Part shown: positions 58,920-64,000 of the stretch, in pieces
How the letters are laid out: each line of letters opens with the position of its first letter
How positions within the stretch are numbered: position 1 is the stretch's first letter
From: Xenopus tropicalis
Lineage: Eukaryota > Chordata > Amphibia > Anura > Pipidae
DNA length: 64,000 nt
Assembly (NCBI RefSeq): GCF_000004195.4
Contig: NC_030683.2
Location: 51,907,358-51,971,357, forward strand
Reading direction: 5' to 3'
Program-made: the position numbers and the translations under genes
Notes under the pieces: generated by a model
Database searches by the model: none
What the model saw: the letters and a program-made list of their open reading frames with translations, nothing else
Told to the model about the DNA's origin: nothing

Positions 58920-61900
58920 GTAAGTAATAAATCAGCATATGGCCATGGCTTTAGCTCCTTATTTTAAAAGCTATTTCTTCATTTTAGAATTATAGTTGTG
59001 TATATTTATATGTGTATACTGTAACTCAAATATGGTATTTTTAATAAGCATAAATTCTGCATGCATTGTGTGGAATGGTTAATATTTAGAAGTATTCAAC
59101 ACAGTGGAGATGATCGGACTGATGTCTTGACCAAGTACCAAAATATCCTGCTATGTTTCCACAGGGTAAATATTCTGCTAATATTTTTTCCTGTAGCATT
59201 ATAACTTTGTATATTAATATCCCTGTCTCCCATCTACTATCAGACTTGAGTAGAAGGAAACTCAGTATAGTTTAATTTACCTAGATCAACATATGGTGAT
59301 CAGAACAACTTGTGCTACACTAATGACTGTAGTTGGTATCTGAACAGACTGTACAGTAGTTGGTTTGTGAACAGCAGTTTCCTGGTGACTGTGCTTAAAC
59401 ACCTACTGGTTTTATATAAACTATATAAACCCAGTACTGCAAATACCTGTTTTTTTAGTGCAGATTATAATCTATTAACAAAACACTTGTCAAATTTTAG
59501 TGCTTTTGTTTGGAAATAAGCTTTTCCGTCTGCTCTGATAACCAAATATGTTTACGTCAATGAAATTAAATATGGTAGATTTTGGAATGGTGCTCTGTAG
59601 AGATTACAAAATAATTATATATTATAGAGTATTATATATTACAATCTTAAGTATAGATCATTTTAGAAGGAATAGGAATAATGTAAGGAATAATCTTACA
59701 TTATTAAGAATGGCACATTTCAGGATACCACATTACAACAGGGCTTAAAGACAAGTATTATTTCATAAAAAGACTTTGGCTGCTTGATAAATTATTGCAA
59801 AATAACAGGGCACTGGAAAGACTTCAAAGCTATCCGTAAATCTTTTGGATGATCACAGAGCATTCATAGATCAGCTTGACCACAGATGCATCATTCGTCA
59901 CCATGGAGCCAAAGGCCTCAAAAAACAGACAACACTTCAGAGAACGCTTTTATACTGCTTGCTGTAAAATGTTGCTTTTAGGCAAAGAATGATTTTTGAC
60001 CAATTAACCACAAATAATTAGGTGCCTTTTCTCTACTCCGCAAAGACAAACTTACACAACATGTCTTGGATGACATGTATGAATCCATTTTAATTCTAAT
60101 TTCCTAAGAAATATCTGCATAATTCTAATAAATAACCTAATTCTAATAAATTATAATAATGATAATAAATAAACACAATCTACACAAATTGTCTACTACT
60201 AAATGAAATGTTTTTTAATCTAAAAAATAGTATATTCCAGTAAATTTCTGTATTTGCAATTGCCAAATATAGTGAGTTTATTTATCAAGAGAGATAGGAC
60301 TGCAAATATTTGCACCTTTTTTTGCAAATCAGAAAGCAGGAAATGGAGAAAGAACAAAGAGGGAGAGAAGGAGAAAAGTAAAAAAAAACAAAAAAAAAAA
60401 CAGAGAGGGAGAAAGGAGGAGACCTGTATTGGTTCTAGGAAATACCTTAAGTAATTTTTAGGCAAGGAATAAGCTAATGCTGAAACACAAGAAACTTGCA
60501 GCCTCAAAGCTGCTAGAGAGGGGGGAAAGGCAGGAGGAATTGCTGAACTAAATGTCAGTATAGCTTAAGGCAGGGATCCCCAACCTTTCTTACTCGTGAG
60601 CCACAGTCAAATGTAAAAAGACTTGGAGAGCAACACAAGCATCATAAAAGTTCAAGGAGGTGCTAAATAAGGGCTAATATTGGCTATTAGGTAGCCTCTA
60701 TGCACACTATCAATACAGGAGGCTTTATTTGGTAGTAAATCATGTTTTTAATGAACCAAACCTTGCCACCAAGTCAGAAATTAAAAAATAACTACCTGGT
60801 TTGGGGGCACTGAGAGCAACATCCAAGGGGTTGGTGAGTAACAGGTTGCTCGCGAGCCAATGATTGGGGATCACTGGCTTAAGGGAACACAGAGCTCAGA
60901 AGTTAGCTCATTGGTCATACACGGTAATTCAAACAACCTAAATATAGCACCAATGGATTATTCACAAAACAGGGTCAGACAAGTCAATAAACAAACACTA
61001 AGATTTTAGTAAAGCGCTAACTATAATTTGCAGGTTTACAGACAGCCAAACCACCCACACCAAATCTGTTTGCTCGGGCAAGGAACTGCAGCCACAGGGG
61101 TCCTATACATAGTCTCTGATAGCACCTGATTGGTGCAGACACAACATTCAGTTAACCCCTATCCTTGCTGGAATCAGCAAGTCTAACAGAAAGGCAGATA
61201 ACAGAACATAAGATGGAACTTCACATTAAGTAGCAGTTCTACCACATTATCACACTCTCAAAAAATCATTGCTTTCATTCACGTTTTTGTAGCTATACCC
61301 AGTACATAAAAATAACATTTTCGGTAAAACTTTTGCAGTCTTATAGTGATAAGTGCTCAGAAAGTGTCCTAATTATAAGTGCTTTCCACGTATCACTTTC
61401 AGTTATACTTGTGAAGCACTTATCACTTGGACACGTTCTGAACATACATGTTTATTATTCAATGTTTTTAAATTTTGTAGTTATTTTCTAGTTATTTTGT
61501 TTTCAATGGGGCAGGGAATTATGTCAGAGTGACATATTGTTGGTGTTCTTGTAACTATCACTATGGTGTATATTGTATATACTGTGTATTCTGCGTGTTT
61601 AACTTCAGCCCATGTACAGAGATGGTATCCTGCAGCAGAAAAGAGACAGGAAATAAATCACCACTTTCTCTGCACGTCCCTGGGAGGGGGGCAAATTTTG
61701 GCATTGTGGGCAAATACATGGTGCTTTGTATTTAATTTTGCCCCATTTCCAAATGATGCCTTTAAGTAAAAAAAGTTTATATTCACTTATCTCTTTAAAG
61801 AATGGGTCTAGTTATGACTGTAATTTAAGTGTTCCAGTCTGTGGAATTTAAAATGAAAACATTAGGTTATAGAGATGCAGACGAACTTCACTGATGAAAA

Positions 61901-62505
61901 TAAGAAATAGGGTATAATTTATTTTCACCCACCTTATTTACCATGCATCAATATTAAGAGTTTTCACTGAAGACAGTGAGAAAATACATTTTTTAAAACA
62001 TTGTTGCATTGTCTATACATGCATGTACTCATCACTCTAAGGTGAAAGGACATTTTACCTACGCCTATAGCACAGTCACATATAGAATTTGACAAGGGAG
62101 GATTTCTAAGGTATAACCATGGCAGTTACATGCATCCTTCACTTATTCCCAGTGTAGAGAATGGGAAACAATCTGCCTTTGGCAAATGGTGGTGACAAGT
62201 GAGCACCAGGAAAATTCATTTTGCAACAGTGTCTACACTAGGAAGAACATTTCCCTTTTTTTGTGCATATCATTGATAGACAGTGAAGGGTGTCTGAGTG
62301 CTGCAGATTCCCCTGACAGCTTTGTAGTCATACATGACATGTTGAGATTGTTGTAAAATATATGCAAGCCTGATTAAAAATAGTGACAGAGACTACTATC
62401 TACTACTATACTATTTTAACAGTTTACTATAACATGGTACACAGTTCAATGTAACATAAGTAATGGCAAATAATAACATCTACATCATTCCTCTTTGTTT
62501 TGCAG
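58920..62505. other. nrg3 intron between the second and third tail exons
   Basis: AT-rich, with one bounded element at 60571-60876. An unusual pair of crossed inverted repeats lies at 61346-61440. No other exon was recognised. Confidence 0.5.
60571..60876 (+). mobile_element. hAT-type MITE with CAGGGATCCCCAACC ends
   Basis: The ends CAGGGATCCCCAACC and GATTGGGGATCACTG are inverted repeats. A perfect 8-bp duplication GCTTAAGG flanks it (60563-60570, 60877-60884). It is 306 bp and non-coding, inside an nrg3 intron. Confidence 0.93.
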
Positions 62506-62676
62506 AAACCTTTCATCATGTTGCAGTCCTAGTCAGAGGAGTAAAATGTTACACAGAAATGCATTTCGGAGAACTCCCCCCCTGCCCCGAGGCCGCCTCA
62601 ATGGAATTACAGGGCCAGCATATCAGCAACTTGAAGAGCCTGGCCTGATAGATCAGGACACAATGACTTGCCAAGG
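62506..62676 (+). CDS. nrg3: nrg3 cytoplasmic exon 3 of the tail
   Basis: This 171-nt exon follows the acceptor TTTTGCAG and ends at the donor GTAGGT (62677). It enters in phase 2 (AG|A = Arg) and leaves in phase 2 (GG|N = Gly). The peptide starts NLSSCCSPSQRSKMLHRNAF, contains RRTPPLPRGRLNG and GPAYQQLEE, and ends DQDTMTCQG. This is the most conserved part of the NRG3 tail. It has higher GC and CpG content than the intron around it, consistent with selection on coding sequence. The next exon, which should begin with the remembered sequence IEVRKTIS, does not appear before base 64000. Confidence 0.95.
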
Positions 62677-64000
62677 GTAGGTGATGAAATTCACTAGAGC
62701 ATGAAAATGCAATATCAATCTCAAGATTAAAAAATGTAGAAACTTATCTTCTTTAATCTTTCTTGTGAGCTGTAACTTTCTTATGTCCCTAGAGGATGAA
62801 ACATTAAAATCAAAGAAATATTTAAACATAGATGGCTAGGGGAGATGTTCTCTATAATTTCTTATTGACTTTTGTCTGGAATAATAAATAATACGATCAT
62901 TTTTATATTCCTTTTTCCTTCTTTCTAGAGTTGTCCTCATTTTCAGAGTCCTTCAAAGGAATGGCAGTGTGTTTGACTATATTTCACTTTGCTGTGAACT
63001 TCACTTCTTCTATGGTGTATTAACTGTGTCATATTTTTTGCAAACACAATATAAGATATGAAGTGATAAGAACTTAGCTACTTATCTAATTTAATCCTAC
63101 ATAAAATATTTGAATCTCCTTCCAAAAGAAATGTGTTTATTAAAGTTAAATCATCAAATTATAAATAACTGCTTGTAACAGTATTTAGTAAAATATCTTC
63201 TACTTTAATACCACTACAGTGCTAATACCATACATCTTCAGCATTTTACTGGATCCTGTTAAATGGTTATATAGGGTACCTAAATCTTAATGCAACACAA
63301 TAAAAATGAAGAAGCAGATCCTCGAAGCACATTGTTCTGGCAAATGCTGTTGAATGATTTTTTTCTGCTTTACCACCAATATAGCTTGTAATGAACACCA
63401 ACTGCATACCTAGTGCTTCTGGAGCCATGCTTCATTCACCAGAATTCTACATTACTACTATATCTGAACAATATTTATTCTTATTGTGACCATTGTATTC
63501 AAGGAGGGCTTTATTGAAATAAATGAGCAAAAAGTTACATTTTTTTTTTGTATTGAGGTCACATACATAATAGGTTACAATATAAAAAATATATAAAGAA
63601 AGAAATGTGGAGTTAAGTAAACATTCTTTTTATACTTCAACGTCAACTTCTTACGCATATATAAAAAAGGGAGGGGAGAGAAAAGAGGGTACTTGTTATT
63701 AGTTCCATAAAGATAAAAGGAAGAGAAAGAAAACAAAGCAGCCTCAAAAATATCAAGATAGAAGAAGAAGGATGTGATCAAGGAGCAATGACCCGCTCAG
63801 AATAACATTTTTATTTAAAGAGAACTGTTCACAGTTTTAGTACTAAAGTTGTGTAATGTAACAATCTTGGCATATTTAGCATTAACAGAAAACTGAACCT
63901 ATGTAAAAATATGTTTATAGGTTGTGATAGTCTTAATAGAAACTCAGACCTATAGGCACAGATATATAATTAGTCATAGTTTAGGTTCAGGCATATCAAT
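62677..64000. other. nrg3 intron after the third tail exon (open at the window end)
   Basis: This stretch begins with the donor GTAGGT. The T run and following bases near 63540 (TTTTTTTTGTATTGAGGTCA) resemble the tail of a LINE in minus orientation, but no target duplication was found. The last coding exon of nrg3 is not in this stretch. Confidence 0.45.

Larger units (their letters stand above)
21318..64000 (+). other. nrg3: Partial neuregulin 3 gene (juxtamembrane to cytoplasmic tail)
   Basis: NRG3 is a membrane-anchored EGF-family growth factor. Its extracellular EGF domain binds the receptor ERBB4, and it acts mainly in the nervous system. This window holds five consecutive coding exons. 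Their translations in order match the mammalian protein after the EGF domain: juxtamembrane TDHLGIEFM, a transmembrane helix, and a tail with the signature motifs SSCCSP, LHRNAFRRTPP and GPAYQQLEE. Splice phases agree at every junction (1, 2, 0, 2). Introns measure about 35.6 kb, 1.1 kb, 0.5 kb and 3.6 kb. I did not find the EGF exons or exon 1 upstream, nor the long final coding exon downstream, so both ends are open. The motifs after the transmembrane helix (KKIQEQLK, AYQQLEE) fit NRG3, not NRG1 or NRG2, whose tails differ. Identification rests on remembered family sequence. Confidence 0.95.

Noticed and set aside
60254..60507. Lys/Glu-rich ORFs on both strands
   Set aside because: They come from a purine-rich A/G tract, have no family resemblance and lie in the nrg3 intron.
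63540..63800. A second truncated LINE near the window end
   Set aside because: The T run and the following bases are suggestive, but no target duplication or clear similarity supports it.
62677..64000. Final nrg3 exon before the window end
   Set aside because: No translation matching the next part of the tail was found in any frame.

Overview
This is vertebrate DNA, most likely from a pipid frog (Xenopus type). It carries the middle-to-3' part of one protein-coding gene, neuregulin 3 (nrg3), on the + strand. Five exons are readable: a 27-nt juxtamembrane microexon at 21318-21344, the transmembrane exon at 56896-56998, and three cytoplasmic-tail exons at 58131-58257, 58792-58919 and 62506-62676. 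Intron phases join exactly and the peptides match mammalian NRG3 as I remember it. I did not find the large first exon or the EGF-domain exons, which should lie upstream, or the last long coding exon, which should lie beyond base 64000. No RNA gene, CRISPR array or bacterial-type feature is visible.

Everything else is intron, and its structure comes from transposable elements. Many can be bounded by terminal inverted repeats (TIRs) and target-site duplications (TSDs). From left to right: a palindromic element (2239-2438); a short hAT-type MITE (8140); a 1.6-kb hAT-type element filled with a 34-bp minisatellite (9312-10949); two Harbinger-type MITEs (10996 and 12080); another short hAT MITE (17104); a TA-flanked MITE (23660); a deleted DIRS-type retroelement with its inverted repeats and internal complementary region (25492-27628); a perfect 188-bp tandem duplication (27646-28021); a third Harbinger MITE (28099); TTAA-flanked MITEs (29755 and 33644); a hAT-type family with TIR TAGRGATGTAGCGAAC (30507, 40853, 46561); a LINE reverse-transcriptase remnant (39878-40566); a truncated LINE insertion with a 16-bp TSD (44281-44509); a solo LTR (48303-48943); a broken Harbinger transposon with a recognisable transposase (about 50600-54948); and a hAT MITE (60571-60876).

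The most informative structure is the Harbinger copy. Its transposase is on the minus strand and is split by an intron that holds two younger insertions, a minisatellite hAT and a near-perfect 507-bp palindrome. The same transposon explains the four Harbinger MITEs: they keep its end and the region around the transposase start codon, so they look like internal-deletion derivatives. Several insertions are nested, which gives a relative order of events. I see no evidence for a new host gene system. The interest lies in nrg3 exon structure (microexon, tandem acceptor) and in transposon architecture.
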